In this document: positions 1 to 12,335 of the stretch, piece after piece
Numbering within the stretch: the first letter of the stretch is position 1
Layout of the letters: every line of letters begins with the position of its first letter
Assembly (NCBI GenBank): GCA_948474755.1
Contig: CAOLHI010000622.1
Coordinates: 496,001-560,000, forward strand
From: Ctenosaura bakeri
Lineage: Eukaryota; Chordata; Lepidosauria; Squamata; Iguanidae
Reading direction: 5' to 3'
DNA length: 64,000 nt
Notes under the pieces: model-generated
The model's database searches: none
The model's input: the letters and a program-made list of their open reading frames with translations, nothing else
Told to the model about the DNA's origin: nothing
Position numbers and translations under genes: made by a program

Positions 1-632
1 AATGACCTGAGATTCTCCTCTTCCTGCCCCTCCTTTTAAAGACCTGAAATCCATTCTGTTTAGCCTTTCTTTCCTCCGTCCTTCAAATTCCCCAGTTTTG
101 CTCAACACAATGTTGGTATTTTTGGATAAATTGTGCTCCTAAAGATAGATTTGTTCCAAAGAATATGAACGAGAAAGTGTTTGAAAGTTTCTGCTTTGAG
201 AGGATATCTGGCCACACTTCCAATTTTTATTATGTTAATTCTCGTTTTGTTGGTGGGTGGGAGAAAGATTGGTCTTAAAAGTAAGAATACAATCCCCTTC
301 TGACTGAAGGGGAGGCGAATGGAAAAGAGAAAGAGAGGTGGTGCTCAGTATATTTTGAGTACTGCCTTCTGTATTTTTGCAAGCTTATATTTTGCAGAGG
401 AGTTTAGAAAAAAATATGTGATGATGTGAAATATAATGTACTGTAAGTTTGCTGTAAATGATATTAAAAGTACTATTTTCATTCATCAAAGGTGTCCTCG
501 AATGAACTTTTTTACTGGGCAGGGTTGGCAGCCGGGGGGCAATTTTAACCTCCAAGACACCTGGTGGGCTGCGTGTCTCCATTGTTGCAGAAACAGAAGT
601 GAAATGATGTCATTTCCTGCTTTGGTTTTGAC

Positions 633-1463
633 CTAGGTCATGTCTGCACTACGCTATTATAGTGCTATTATTCCACTTTCAACATCCTATGGAATCCTGG
701 GATTTGTAGTTTAGGGAGGGCCCTCAAAGGACATCGTAGAATCATAGAAATGTAGAGTTGGAAGAGACCCCAGGGACCATCCAGTCCAACCCCCTGCCAT
801 GCACGAACACCCTCAAAGCACTCCTGACAGATGGCCATCCAGCCTCTGCTTAAAAATCTCTAAAGAAGGAGATTCTACCACACTCCAAGGCAGCATATTC
901 CACTGCCGGACAGCCCTGACTGTCAGGAAGTTCTTCCTGAGGTTCAGGTGGAATCTCCTTTCCTGCAGCTTGAATCCATTGCTCCTTGTCCTGGTCTCTG
1001 GAGCAGCAGAAAACAAGCCCTCTCCCTCCTCTACATGGCATCCCTTCAAATATTTAACCATGGCTTATCATGTCCCCTCTTAACCTTCTCTTCTGTAGAC
1101 TAAACATCCCCATCTCTCTAAGTCTGTCCTCATAGGGCTTCATGGCTTCCAGGCCTCTCACCATTTTGGTCGCCCTCCTCTGGACTTGCTCCAGCTTGAC
1201 CATGTCCTTCTTGAATTGGGGTGCCCAGAACTGGACACAGTATTCAAGATGAGGTCTAACCAAAGCAGAGTAGAGTGGTACCAGTACCTCCCTTGATCTA
1301 GACACCAGACTCCTGTTGATGCAGCCGAGAATTGCATTGGCTTTCTTGACGTCCCCAGAGGACATCCTCCAAGGCCCCTCCCTAAACCGCAAACCCCTGG
1401 ATTCCATAGGATGTTGAAAATGGAATAATAGCACTATAACAGTCTAGTGCAGAAATGACCCTA
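633..1463. mobile_element. Palindromic MITE (family 1) split by a CR1 insertion
   Basis: The left arm (633-729, CTGCACTACGCTATTATAGTG...) and right arm (1362-1463, ...CTATAACAGTCTAGTGCAG) are inverted copies of each other. The same arms occur together in about a dozen other places in the window. A CR1 fragment lies between them. Confidence 0.85.
737..1361 (-). mobile_element. CR1 LINE, 3' end with reverse-transcriptase C-terminus
   Basis: The - strand reads a CR1 ORF2 C-terminal region ([54 protein letters not shown]) with frame breaks. It ends in the ATTCTATGATTCTA-type tail typical of CR1. A 5'-truncated dead copy, flanked by GGACATC on both sides. Confidence 0.9.
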
Positions 1464-2247
1464 GAACATGCAGGATTTAACAAGGAAATGAACATAGAGT
1501 CAGGTCCCCATGTATGCATCCATCACTTGATGACTGTACTATCAAGTGACAATAGGCATGTGTAAACAAGTGATCGCAAGCCTCGCACACACACATAGGC
1601 ACAGCTTTTTGTTAGATTCATCTCTTCCCTTTAGGAGCCAGTCATCAAATACCACTCCTACGGCCATGACAGAATGTGAGCCAGATTTCATCAGCACAGA
1701 TTACAAGTGCAAAGAGAGAACGTAATCCAAAAATTGAGGATAACTGGAGGATGTGTTTTCATGTCTTTGTCATGTTCTGCTTGGCTTCCTGCTCCTTGGA
1801 TTCAGTTAAGAACAAACAAAGCCAGGGGATAACTGAATCAGATTTTGTTATCTCCAGAGGAAATGGCAAAATAATCTCTGCAATTGTTATTCTCACTCCT
1901 CAAGAGGACAAAGAAACCAAAAAAGGGAAAGAAGAGACGGCTACGGCCAGCTTCCCTGAGACATTTCTCTTCCGAAGGCAACTCTCTCCCCAAAGAGTTT
2001 AAACAACTATCTGTTTTACGTGACACATTTCCAAGCCTGTGTTAGCTACAGGGAAATAATTCTTTCCACTCTAGATCCTCCCTTTAAACGAAATCTAGTC
2101 TGTTTATTTGAGCCTACATCAACATGGTGGGATGCAGACATCGACACGCATGGCCATGCTGGCTGGGGAGGATGGGCATTGCAGTCCAACGCACCTGGAA
2201 GGCAATAATTTGGGAAACACTATTTTCATGCAATACTGAGATTGTAA
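1464..2247. other. Gene-free interval
   Basis: Unique-looking DNA with short open frames only. No recognisable gene or repeat. Confidence 0.5.
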
Positions 2248-2463
2248 CTTACGGCCTTTCCGCACTACACTGTTATAGTATTTATGTTATCCCACTCTCA
2301 ACATCCTATGGAATCCTGGAACTTGCAGTTTTGGGGAGTGGCCTTTAGAATTCTCGGCCAGAGAGCTCTTGGGCCTCAGTAAACGACAAACCTCAGAATT
2401 CCACAGGAGGTTGAAAGTGGAATAATAGCACTACAACAGTCTAGTGCAGAGACAGCCTTAGTC
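2248..2463. mobile_element. Palindromic MITE, family 1, near full length
   Basis: Two inverted arms (GGCCTTTCCGCACTACACTG... and ...CAGTCTAGTGCAGAGACAGCC) with the short central segment AGAGCTCTTGGGCCTCAGTAAAC. Confidence 0.85.
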
Positions 2464-2597
2464 TGAATAACTTTTTCAAAATGCTGCAACCTGGATGTAG
2501 GATTGTCCATTTCATTTGGAATGCTACACATCCAACTCAGAACCAGGGACACCCTAAAAATAGTAAGAACAAGAAGAAGGATCTTACAGTATACAAT

Positions 2598-2802
2598 TAT
2601 AGTGCTATGATTCCACTTTAATTGCCATGGATCCACCCTATGGAATCCTGGGATTTGGAGTTTAGAGAGGGATACTTAAAATTTTCAGCCAGAGAGTTCT
2701 TGTGCCTCATCAACTTGCAGACCTCAAGATTTCATAGTATGATGGGGTCATGGCACCTAAAGTGGGATGAGAGTGTTATAACCGTGTGCTGTGAAAGGGC
2801 TT
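2598..2802. mobile_element. Palindromic MITE, family 1 variant with CCATGG arms
   Basis: Diverged copy carrying ATTATAGTGCTATGATTCCAC, TTTAATTGCCATGG and the central AGAGAGTTCTTGTGCCTC. The same variant occurs at 39760-39970 and 57783-58268. Confidence 0.7.
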
Positions 2803-2884
2803 CTGTCTTAAAACCAATCCAGCCATCAAACTCTAAGCCCAGCCCAACTCATCTGCAAAGTGGTGTGTTCCAGCAGCTGCTGGT

Positions 2885-2998
2885 GGCTTCCATGTCAGTT
2901 GGGTGGCAAATCTATTCTGGATTTTAGAGTGAATTTTCAGCACTCCAGATAGCTCCTTTCTAATTCACACTATGACTTGGATTCACCGCCTCCTTGAA
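2885..2998. mobile_element. Palindromic element, family 2
   Basis: Contains GGTGGCAAATCTATTCTGG, TTTTAGAGTGAATTTTCAGC and, inverted, TTCACACTATGACTTGGATTC-ACCGCC. It belongs to the family best seen at 29143-29312 and 40289-40440. Confidence 0.55.
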
Positions 2999-3554
2999 AT
3001 GGGAGCCATTACATGTCATTGCCAGACTGGAAAGCTTTTTTTCATGGGAAAACCAATGGAAATAAAGTCACAGTACAATGTGTGGCCTGCATTTATACAT
3101 GCTTCCCAACCCATTCCTTAAAACACCCTGGATATTTCTTTATTTTATATGTTAGGAAATGTACTGGGTATTGCCTGGATTAGCACTGTTCATTTTGCTT
3201 ATGAGATAGGTGAAACAAAAGTCTGGTACCGCCTCCAGCCCTTAAAGGGGGTTTCACACCAAGTGCCATGCAAAATGGACCAAAACTGATGAACTTCCAA
3301 AACAACAACAACCAAAAAGGCAATGTTTCACAATCAGTATCAAACTTGCATAAAAGTGTTTAGGATCTCAACCTGAGTGAATGTACAAGACTTGGTCAAA
3401 GCTGGTTCATAATTGCGCATTTGAGCGCAAAAACAAATAAAAGAAATCTAAAAGGTTTAATCACTTCGGACATTTAGGAGAATAAGCTATTAATTCATTC
3501 CCAGCCCCACTCCAAGATCTCTGGCATTTTCTGGTGATTTCCCACACGAGGACT

Positions 3555-3612
3555 AGCCAGATCTTACCCTGTTTAGCATCTAAAGTTAGACAAAATCGGG
3601 ATGTTCAGGATG
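3555..3612 (-). mobile_element. 5S-rRNA-derived SINE fragment
   Basis: The - strand resembles the internal region of 5S rRNA (compare ACCCTGTTTAGCATCTAAAG with the 5S complement ACCCTGCTTAGCTTCCGAGA). Too diverged and short to be a gene. Confidence 0.5.
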
Positions 3613-4570
3613 ACAAGGTGCTAAAATAGGGCAGCATTGATGGGTCTCCTCCGCTGCCTCTCCCCAAAACAATCCTGTGTGAAGCATATCAGGCCAAAAG
3701 AGAATCCATGGTCTCTGAATTTCACAGCTCAGTAGGGATTTGGATCTTCGGAGTTGCAGTCTAAGACTCTACCCCCTAGGACACACTGCCTGTACTTGAA
3801 GCTGCTTGACTTGAGTCATGTGTCAAAACAGATCCAGGCTGGGGTTCAATTTTACTTCTCAGTTGGCAGGTTCAGGCAATTTCTTGTCAAACAGCTCTGG
3901 AAAACCGACAGCAGAAGGGACGAGTATGGCCCAGACTTCGGAGAGCTGTCAAAAAAACACGCCATGGTGAGCGGTGACAAAACATGAAGTGTTTGGCTGT
4001 GTAGGAGAGAAATGCTTTCTGACAACCTCTCAGACTTGCTGTCTTTCCAAGTCCTCCCGCTCCTATAACACTCCAACACCCACCCAGGTGGGTTATTATT
4101 CTGGACCAAATAAAACTTTTCCATCTGCAGTTGCCCCTGGCACCAGAAAACCACCTCTCTCCTCATTATTGCTGCGGCACTTTTGTCGTGGCGGTTGTTG
4201 TGAAGCCTTTTCAGATCAATGAACACCCCGCTGTCCCTTGTCCTCACCCTTTTATAAATGCCATTCTTTGCACAGAGCAGTGATGGAATGAGAGGATGAG
4301 AGAGAAAGAGAGAAAACAGGCTATCGCTAAGCAACATACATGCCATCCTTATAAAGTACTCCACACGTGAGGAATTCTAAGAAACCTTATCTCTAAAATA
4401 ACCCAATGAAGATCTGGCAAGTCAGCAATGGGGGCTTATGCTCCACAAAACTTAATAGCCAGAGACATTAGCTAGCCAGATCTTAGTACCTTTATGCCAA
4501 ATTGATGGGTCCGAGGGGAAATTGGGGCTAAGCTTTCACTAGAAACCAAGATGACTAAACCAATATAACT

Positions 4571-4803
4571 GGATAGGGTTGGATACACCAGATCCTGTCT
4601 GATCTTGGGGGCTAAGCAGGGTCAGCTCTGATTAGCACTTGGATGAGAGATCACCAACAAATACAAAGTGCTATGGGCTATATTTCAGAGGAAGGAACTG
4701 GCAAAACCACCTCCGAGTATTCCTTGCCTAAGAAAACCCTATAGAATTCATGGGGTCACCATCAGTCAACAGTTGACTTGAAGACACATGCATACACACA
4801 CTC
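4571..4803 (+). mobile_element. 5S-rRNA-derived SINE with BovB-like tail
   Basis: The head resembles 5S rRNA with its internal promoter elements (GATCCTGTCTGATCTTGGGG, GCTAAGCAGGGTCAG, TTAGCACTTGGATGAGAGA). The body carries the same GAGGAAGG...CTTGCCTAAGAAAACCCTAT block seen in the tRNA-derived SINEs here. It ends GGGTCACCATCAGTCAACAG-TTGACTTGAAG plus a CATACACACA tail. Confidence 0.8.
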
Positions 4804-7800
4804 TCCCTTGGATGCCATTAGATAAATTCATGGATGATGGGTCTCTCAGTGGCTAGCTGCTAGTCATGATGGGTGTATATCTCCTCCAGGATCAAAGGCA
4901 GTTGCTAAGAATACCAAGATAAGAGGATAGAGGCACCTGTGCTCTGGTCCTGATAGTGGGTTGCCCATAGGCAACTAGTTGGCCACTGTGGAAGCAGGTG
5001 GGTGGTCTAGATATGTCCTTTGTTTCATCCAGCCTGGCTCCTCTTGTGTTTCTATGACTTTTGGAGCAGAGATATCGATTTCTGAAAGAATAGAATGGGG
5101 AGACAGGCTTTGCCTTCATGCTCAACCTCTTATTAGAGAACATATGGGAACACCTCCAGGGTCTACTTCCAACAGCCAGCAAAGATCATTCTGGGTCCAG
5201 AGCCCCACTGTGCCTTTGCAGGGGCTGCTGTCATGAATCATTGCTGCTTAATGAGCAGCCGGTGGGAGGAAGCTGCCTGCTGATGGAGCCCCCGAACCGA
5301 TCAGTTCTCACCCCAGGCAAGGACCGCTGTGAGGCAAATGGAGCAGGTTTGCAAATGGCATGGTGGTTGCTTCAGCGTTTGGTTGCTGGGGCTAGAAGCA
5401 TTTGCTGGGGCTAGAAGCCCAGCACCATTAGCTCCCACAAGTAGATTCTCTGTGAGCATGTAGGCATGTGGAATGTAGAATTCCCCACCTGCAGGAGCAT
5501 CAGAAATCTCTGGCCAGGTACCCAGATCAGAGCTAACCCAGGCTTTGAGATTTCAAGGACAAAACCTGAAACCTAAGGATGACCCTTGATGATGATGTCA
5601 CAGGAGGTGGGTTCTAGTGATGTCACAAAGTAGAGCTCCTGGTGATGTCATTAAGCAAAATGAAGCATCAACCTGAAGTTGCATGTAGTACATCATTCAG
5701 ATTTTTTTAAAAAAATATTAACTAATGAGGAAATACAAAGACATATGTTCAAGGCAGTGCTCTTGCCCTTAGATTCCTTCTTCTCACCCTGAGGACTGGA
5801 AAAGAAGGGCTAATGCCTAAGATCTGGGTACCTACTCTCTGGTCTCAGTCATTTTAGTAGTTTTGACTACAATAGTGCTACTGAATCAATAGGATTTGCA
5901 TAAATGTTGATTTGTCAAACACAGGTCTTTATCCAATATCATCTGCAGGAACACATTCAGAGCTTGGAAGGTTGACCTTTTCACACTGCAACTCCCAGAA
6001 GGGATTGTGGGAGTTGTAGTCTCCAAAAAGGAATAGTTTAATGTACTGTCACTGGATGCTCATTGTAATGTTTCTGGAGATCCATTCAAAATTTGGACTG
6101 GAGTGGAGGAGCTAAAACTGAAACCCCTAAAGCAAGTTTTCTATGCATGCAAGTCTGCTCAAGAAGTCATGATGGAGACTCTGCCCATTTCCGCGCTAGC
6201 CTGTTCTAGCGCTATGATTCCACTTTCAACATCCTCTGGAACTGCAAACCCCAGGATTCCATAGGAGGTTGAAAGTGGAATCATCGCGCTATAACAGACT
6301 CGTGCGGAAATGGCCAAAGACACCCAGAAAGCATTATATCGGGAAGGTCTGATTCAGAAGAAGTAGAGGGACACACACATACAGTTTTTGCTGTGAACCC
6401 CTCCCAAAGCTGCAAACCCCAGGATTCCAGAGGATGTTGAAAGTGGAATCATAGCGCTAGAACAGGCTAGTGCAGAAATGTCTGGCTGGAATGTTGTTGG
6501 TGCACTATGCAGGCGTAAAGTCCTTGCTGGTGTAGGCGATGGCAGCAGGAGGCAGATGGTTGCCAACACTGCCGCCATGAAGGAAGTAAGGCTTTAGTGT
6601 AACAAGCCCATGGCAGGTTTTGTCTGCATTCCCTCAACACTGCTGTCTGACCTTGGAAAAAAAGTGCAACCAACAGCATTGTGCACCAACAGGATTCTAG
6701 ACATTGTGCACCAACAGGATTCTATAAAGTGTGCCTTACTCTGACAGGGAGGAGAAACAGGAACTGACCTCAGAGAAAGGAGGAAGTAGTGCTTAAGCAC
6801 AGCAGTCTATGCACAGATCTAGAAATGATAAGAAAGGAAAATGCTAGGGATTATCTATCTGCCAATTGCCACCTACTCCAACCCACTGGTTCAGATTACT
6901 TGCATTACTTGCAAAGCATTGATGCTTTGATTTTCAAAGGAAGGAAATTCAGCTGCTGTTAACCTTTAGCTCTTCATTTGGATGCAGTAGACATCTGTCT
7001 ATGCCTACAGACAGACCCATAAAACCATGTGCCGCCTCTCCCCCTTTTCCCCACCTATGGGATTACGGAGCAGATCTATGGTCACAGTTATCTCACCTAT
7101 GGTCTTATCCTTGAACATGAGCTGTTTGTTGAGCATGTTATGAAGGTGCAAAAGAGCATTTTGCAATGGCCTGCCCACCCAGAGAGGAGACATGATGTCT
7201 TATGGTCGTTTAGCAACCGCAAGATGATGATGTCCCTCCCCAGGGCCCTATTGTTAGAATGCAGTGAAACAGTTGCCTCAGGCAGCGTCTTTTGGGTGTC
7301 AGGAAAGGGCCAGCAAATAGTTAGCTTTTGAATTTATTTCCCCTGTGTTTTTAGAGATAGGAAAGGGTCTTGTGGGACTTTTATCTCTCCTGCCCCCAAA
7401 TAGAATGGACCTGCTTTGGTTATTAAGTACATTAATTGGAATAATTGGGAGAAGCCATTGGTTACATCAATAAAGGCAGCAAAATTCCTCAGGGATGCTG
7501 CTGCCAACAAAACGACATCAGCAGCAGGCTAAGGAGCAAGGTTATAGTAGCAGAGCCCCATACTGTGGGGAGGAAGGTGAAAGGTAAAGCATGAAATTGA
7601 AGCCAGCATTAAAGGTGAAATATATTTTGACATCTGTGCAAAATGAAATGTTTTTTCTTCCCCCAACTGTCTTTTCTAATTAAGTCATCCCAAGCATTTA
7701 GGGCCCTTGCCAGCTCTCTTGGCCCGGACTGGAGTGCTAAGTTCCAACTCTTCAACAGCGGCTTTGTTCCGTCAGATGCTGTCCTTGCTTGGTTCCACAG

Positions 7801-9884
7801 GGGACGGACCAACAGAAAAGGAGCGGCTGTGTTCCATTCTCTGCCGTGAGGATGCACAACGGTTCTTCTCTGTGACTTGGACAACTTTTCATGAAGCACA
7901 GTGCAAGCGTGACCTCAGGATGGGGTGACTATCATATGAATCATGCAAACCCTGGCAAAAAGAGGGGAAATGCATTGCCAAGGAGGCGGAGCAGAATGAC
8001 AACCAAAGGGTTGTTAATTCGAACAAAATTTGCCTGGGCTAATTGATATAGATGAAAATTTAGAAATAATTTCTTTAATTCGTGTGGCCCTGTTCTGCAG
8101 ATCCCAAAGCATAAGGGAATATTGTGTTGCCAAGGAGTGGCAATTCATTTTTTAAACAGTTAACTAACTGGACAGTTCAATGGTTCATTCTCCAGTGTAT
8201 ATCCCAATTCAGTGACCTTTACACCTGTGCAAGGGCCATCCCTTCTACCTTATCACAGATCTACTGCCAAAACAGAAACTTTTCCATAACTGTACTTCTT
8301 CATTTTTTATCAAGTTGCACATTGTCATTTTGGTGCGTAATAAACACAATAGCTAGAGTCCTACTGGTGCATACATAACTTCCCTATGGAAGCAGTTGGA
8401 CATTTTTTGTTCTGTGCAAAATGTCTGCATTTAGTTCAAGATTGTGGAAACTGAGTAAAGCACATAATACTATTGTGCATACAGGCATGAACGAGCACAC
8501 CTATGTCCAATGTCCTTTAGCTGTGCATTCAGTTGCACAGTACTACCATTCAATGCACAGATTCTGTAGCACAATCAATGCATAACTCCACAAATAGAGA
8601 TTTTATACTACAAAATCCCAATTGTGGTCCTAATAGATCTGTTTTCCCTCCTAGATTCCCAAACGCACATTATCAGTTTTCAAAATCCACACTTTCCCCA
8701 ACTGCATATTGTAAGTCCAAGGGCACACTTTAAAAAGAGAGGGAGAGAGCCTGCTTACAAGCACATTTTCATGTGTGAAATGTTGGACGCTACCATCTCC
8801 TTATGGCCTTTTTCCAGACTATTTCTCCTCAGCATGCCAAGCTGGAAGGAGCGGAAGAGATACAAACCGACTGTTTGGGAGCAGGCAGAGAAGAATGAAG
8901 GGCAGAGGCAGAAAACACATGCTCTCTCGCTCTCCGTTCCACTCCCCATAATGACCAAGGTACGGAGCCTTCAATTAAAGCTGTTGTTTCCACTGTCGTA
9001 ACAGACCAGTGTCTCTCTTTATGAGCAGAAAAGGCATGTACTAACAGAGTTTCAAAATGATGCTTTGATTGTGCAGTTACTCAGTCCAGATGTTGTCTAA
9101 CCTCTGCCCTCGTTTCTCAACCTCTGCCCTCGTGTTTTCCACGGCTACAGAGGGAAACAGAAGCCAGAGTTCAGTTAATGACTTATGCCCGTGTAACAGT
9201 AAATTATACCAATATAAGTTAGCGAGGGAGCGGGGAGAGCCGTGAAAGCCGTCTCAAGCTGCCCTGTGCCAGTTCTTGACCTCTGGACAGAAAAGGATGA
9301 TACAGGAGAACTGGCATGTCCTACAGAGAAACTTCCCTTGATCTCAAATAGACAGAGGTACTGGATCTCAGGCCCTGGACCCTCTATTTAACCAGTCCTC
9401 AGGACAAATGAGAGGGATCCCAAGGTATGGATGGACATATAAGTTGCTGGATTAAGTTGCTGAAGAATGATAGGTGTAGACTCTCCAGGGGCCCACCTGC
9501 CCCTTTCCTCCCTCCTTGCCCTCTCAAACACTTTGGGCTCCGGGGTCTCAGGGGCTGAGATGCTCCTGATTTGGTAACTCTGAACATGGGCCAGGGTGAG
9601 TCATATGGTTCTCAGGGCTGATGCTACCATTTGAGGCTATCACTGGCAGTCCCAGATTCTGAGAAGCTGAAGAAGATGTCAGGGAAGAGAGGTGTGTGCC
9701 GTGCAGCCAGCCGTATACCCTCTAACCTAGCCTTCCACCTTCAGGTGTAGTGGACAATCTTGTCCCATCTAGAATCATACCTGCACAACCGGTCAAATGC
9801 CTCTTTAAACAAAGATGGAAGGGGAGCAAAGAGCAGACCAGCCAAGGCCCTATGGAAGAGAATTCTAGTATGCTTCTCTTTTCA
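4804..9884. other. Gene-free upstream interval
   Basis: Apart from the composite MITE at 6183-6480 and scattered GGGAGTTGTAGTCTCC-type palindromic traces (5985-6025), I see no gene. AT-rich TAATTGA/TTTAATT stretches near 8030-8090 could be non-coding conserved DNA. Confidence 0.45.
6183..6480. mobile_element. Composite palindromic MITE (family 1), three arms
   Basis: The left arm 6183-6240 is the exact inverted match of the far right arm at 6425-6480 (TTCCAGAGGATG...TAGAACAGGCTAG). A different right arm (6241-6317, ATTCCATAGGAGG...ATAACAGACTCG) sits between them. Confidence 0.75.
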
Positions 9885-10132
9885 TAGAACCATGGAGTTA
9901 GAAGAGGGCCATTGAGTCCAACCCCCTTCTATCATGCAGGAAGACACCATAAAAGCATTCCCAAGAGATGGCCATCCACCCTCTGTTTAAAAACCTCCAA
10001 AGAAGGGGACTCCACCACACTCCAGGGAGGCAGCAGCGTATTCCACTCTCAAACTGCTCTTACCATCAGGAAGTTCTTCCTAATGTTTAGATGGAGTCTC
10101 TTTTCCTAAGTTTGAAGCCATTGCTCTACAGT
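9885..10132 (-). mobile_element. CR1 LINE 3' fragment
   Basis: Same CR1 3' region as at 737-1361 (CCATCCACCCTCTGTTTAAA, CATCAGGAAGTTCTTCCTAA), more diverged. Confidence 0.8.
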
Positions 10133-10364
10133 GTTTAAGGAAAAAAAATTATCTGCTGGTCCTCCTGACTTTTGCATGTGGAATTGTGGGAAGGGGGAGC
10201 TGCTTTCTTATTCTCTGCCTCAAGCAGCAAAATGTGTTGGACCATCCTAACTTCTGATAAAACAGGAGACCCTCTGAGGGTTCCAGTAATGGCCAAAAAA
10301 ACCCAAAACTGGAAGTCATCAGAAATCTATGTATAGTTATGGATCCATGAGTACCAATGCAAAT

Positions 10365-10472
10365 ACTATTTGCCGGCATTTAAGACATACTGGCATATAA
10401 GACACACCTCATTTGCAATCTGTATTTTTTTTGGGAGGGAAACTGAGTCTTATACACCAGCAAATACAGTAC
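10365..10472. mobile_element. Short palindromic element
   Basis: Terminal inverted segments ATTTGCCGGCATTTAAGAC and GTCTTATACACCAGCAAAT flank about 60 bp. Non-coding, MITE-like; family not named. Confidence 0.5.
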
Positions 10473-11214
10473 TTCACCAGATTTTGGAATAGCGCAGCAT
10501 CGTCTACTGCTGGCTAATTATCGAGGAGCCCCATTTCCAACACATAGCAGGGAAGGCAGGCTTTCTCCCCGCCCCCATTCATCAGCTGTGGGGGCTACTG
10601 GTAATAATTGGATTTAAGGCTCTAATTAGTGAGAAAGAGAAGGAGGAGGAAGGAAAGAAGGGGAGCCAAGTGACCTGACAGTGGGTGGGTGTTCCCCCCT
10701 TTGTCTCTCTGGCTGATTAATTTGTAAACGGGTTGATGATGGCTATCCCCCATCCCACCTCCTCATCATTGTGCCACCTCTCCACAAAGAGGCTTCAATG
10801 TGTGGGTTTGTGTGCAATTATGTCTGGAATAAATGTTTTGCAAATGGAAGCTTCCCTTCTCGAATGTCAAGGGCCTTTAGATGCCCCCGAAGGTCTTTTT
10901 GAGCTTCTCTCCCTGCATCTCGGTCCAACGCGCCCTGGTTCAGCGACACATACACTCCAGTATTTCACAGGGGAAAACAGAGACACAGGTGGCCAAGACA
11001 GCAAAAGTTACTGAGGAGGAGGAGCTCATAATCTATGAAAGCAGTTTGCTTTTGTCTGAGCTAACTGGAAAAGAGGATTTTGGGCCCTCCTCACTTTTCC
11101 CATTTCATTCTCACTTTCAGCCTCCAGTTGAGAAGTGTTTAGGAAGTGTCCCAAAATTAGGGTGCTTAGCTGTTAAGTGGGATTCCTCACTCTCACACAC
11201 TGTGCTTTCCATGT
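10473..11214. other. Gene-free interval, candidate conserved DNA
   Basis: TAATAATTGG, CTAATTAG and GATTAATTTG motifs (10599-10725) in otherwise repeat-free DNA. No gene. Confidence 0.4.
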
Positions 11215-11256
11215 CTGTGTAGTGGTGAATCCATTCCAGGTATTAGTCTGAATTTT

Positions 11257-11790
11257 CATAGAATCATAGAGTTGGAAGAGACCCCAGGGGCCATCCAGTC
11301 CAACCCCCTGCCATGCAGGAACACCCTCAAAGCTTTCCCGACAGATGGCCATCCAGCCCCTGCTTAAAAACCTCCAAAGAAGGAGGAGACTCCACTACAC
11401 TCCACGGAGGCAGCAGATTCCACTGCCGGACAGCCCTGACTGTCAGGAAGTTCTTCCTGAGGTTCAGGTGGAATCTCCTTTCCTGCAGCTTAAATCCATT
11501 GCTCCTTGTCCTGGTCTCTGGAGCAGCAGAAAACAAGCCCACTCCCTCCTCTACATGGCATCCCTTCAAATATTTAACCATGGCTATCATGTCCCCTCTT
11601 AACCTTCTCTTCTGTAGACTAAACATCCCCAGCTCCCTAAGATACTCCTCAGAGGGTTTCATGGCTTCCAGACCCTTCACCATTTGGTCGATATCCTTCT
11701 TGATGGAGATGCCCAGAACTGGACACAGTTTTCCAAAGGAAGTCTAACCAATGCAGAATAGAGTGGTACCATTACCTCCCTTGATCTAAA
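11257..11790 (-). mobile_element. CR1 LINE 3' fragment
   Basis: Nearly the same sequence as 737-1361 over its whole length. The - strand reads [40 protein letters not shown] and [14 protein letters not shown]. It ends in a CTATGATTCTATGA-type tail at the low-coordinate side. Confidence 0.9.
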
Positions 11791-11792
11791 GG

Positions 11793-11998
11793 TGGTATCC
11801 TTTAAAAAAGATCTCACCTAAACTTTAGGAAGAGCTTCTTCACTGTAAGAGCTGTCTGAGAGTTGAATGATGGAGTTTCTATTTGCAGATGTCTTTAAAT
11901 ACAGGCCGGATGGGTATCCTTCAGGAGTGCCATAGCGGTGCATTTCTCCATGGCAGGGAATTGTATGGATGGCCTTCCAAGACTATGATTCTATGATA
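11793..11998 (+). mobile_element. CR1 LINE 3' fragment, different subfamily
   Basis: Contains CACCTAAACTTTAGGAAGAG, CTTCTTCACTGTAAGAGCTG and GGCCTTCCAAGACTATGATTCTATGA at the end. Opposite in orientation to its neighbour. Confidence 0.8.
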
Positions 11999-12044
11999 TT
12001 TGCATGTGGGGAAGAATTCAATATTCGGTCTCTCCAGCTTGCCT

Positions 12045-12139
12045 AAGGCTCCTTCCGAAACTACAAACCCCAGGATTCCATGGGATGTTGAAAGTGGAAT
12101 AATAGCACTATAACAGTCTAGTGTGGAAATGGCCTAAGA
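12045..12139. mobile_element. Palindromic MITE family 1, single arm
   Basis: Right arm only: ACTACAAACCCCAGGATTCC...CTATAACAGTCTAGTGTGG, ending AAATGGCC. Confidence 0.7.
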
Positions 12140-12149
12140 TCCCGCGATG

Positions 12150-12335
12150 CTAAGGAGTTCCACATGACACTCTTATAGCACGATGATTCCACTTTCAACC
12201 TCCTATGGAACCTGGGGTTTGCAGTTCCAGGAGGGGCCAGCCGGCCCCTCCCGGAACTGCAAACCCCAGGATTCCATAGGAGGTTGAAAGTGGAATCATC
12301 ACGCTGTAAGAGTGTTGTGTGGAGATGTTCGAAGA
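12150..12335. mobile_element. Palindromic MITE family 1, compact hairpin copy
   Basis: The arms are almost perfectly self-complementary and meet at GGGGCCAGCCGGCCCC. The ends are ACATGACACTCTTATAGCAC and its inverse. No coding capacity. Confidence 0.85.

Noticed and set aside
1054..1434. 126-residue open frame on the - strand with RT-like residues
   Set aside because: It is the C-terminus of a dead CR1 LINE fused to a MITE arm, not a host gene.
3852..4364. 170-residue open frame on the - strand
   Set aside because: No recognisable domain, no sign of splicing or conservation. Chance open frame.
4591..4680. Possible 5S rRNA gene
   Set aside because: The 5S-like part is diverged, followed by a SINE body and tail, and lacks a proper terminator. 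It is a SINE head.
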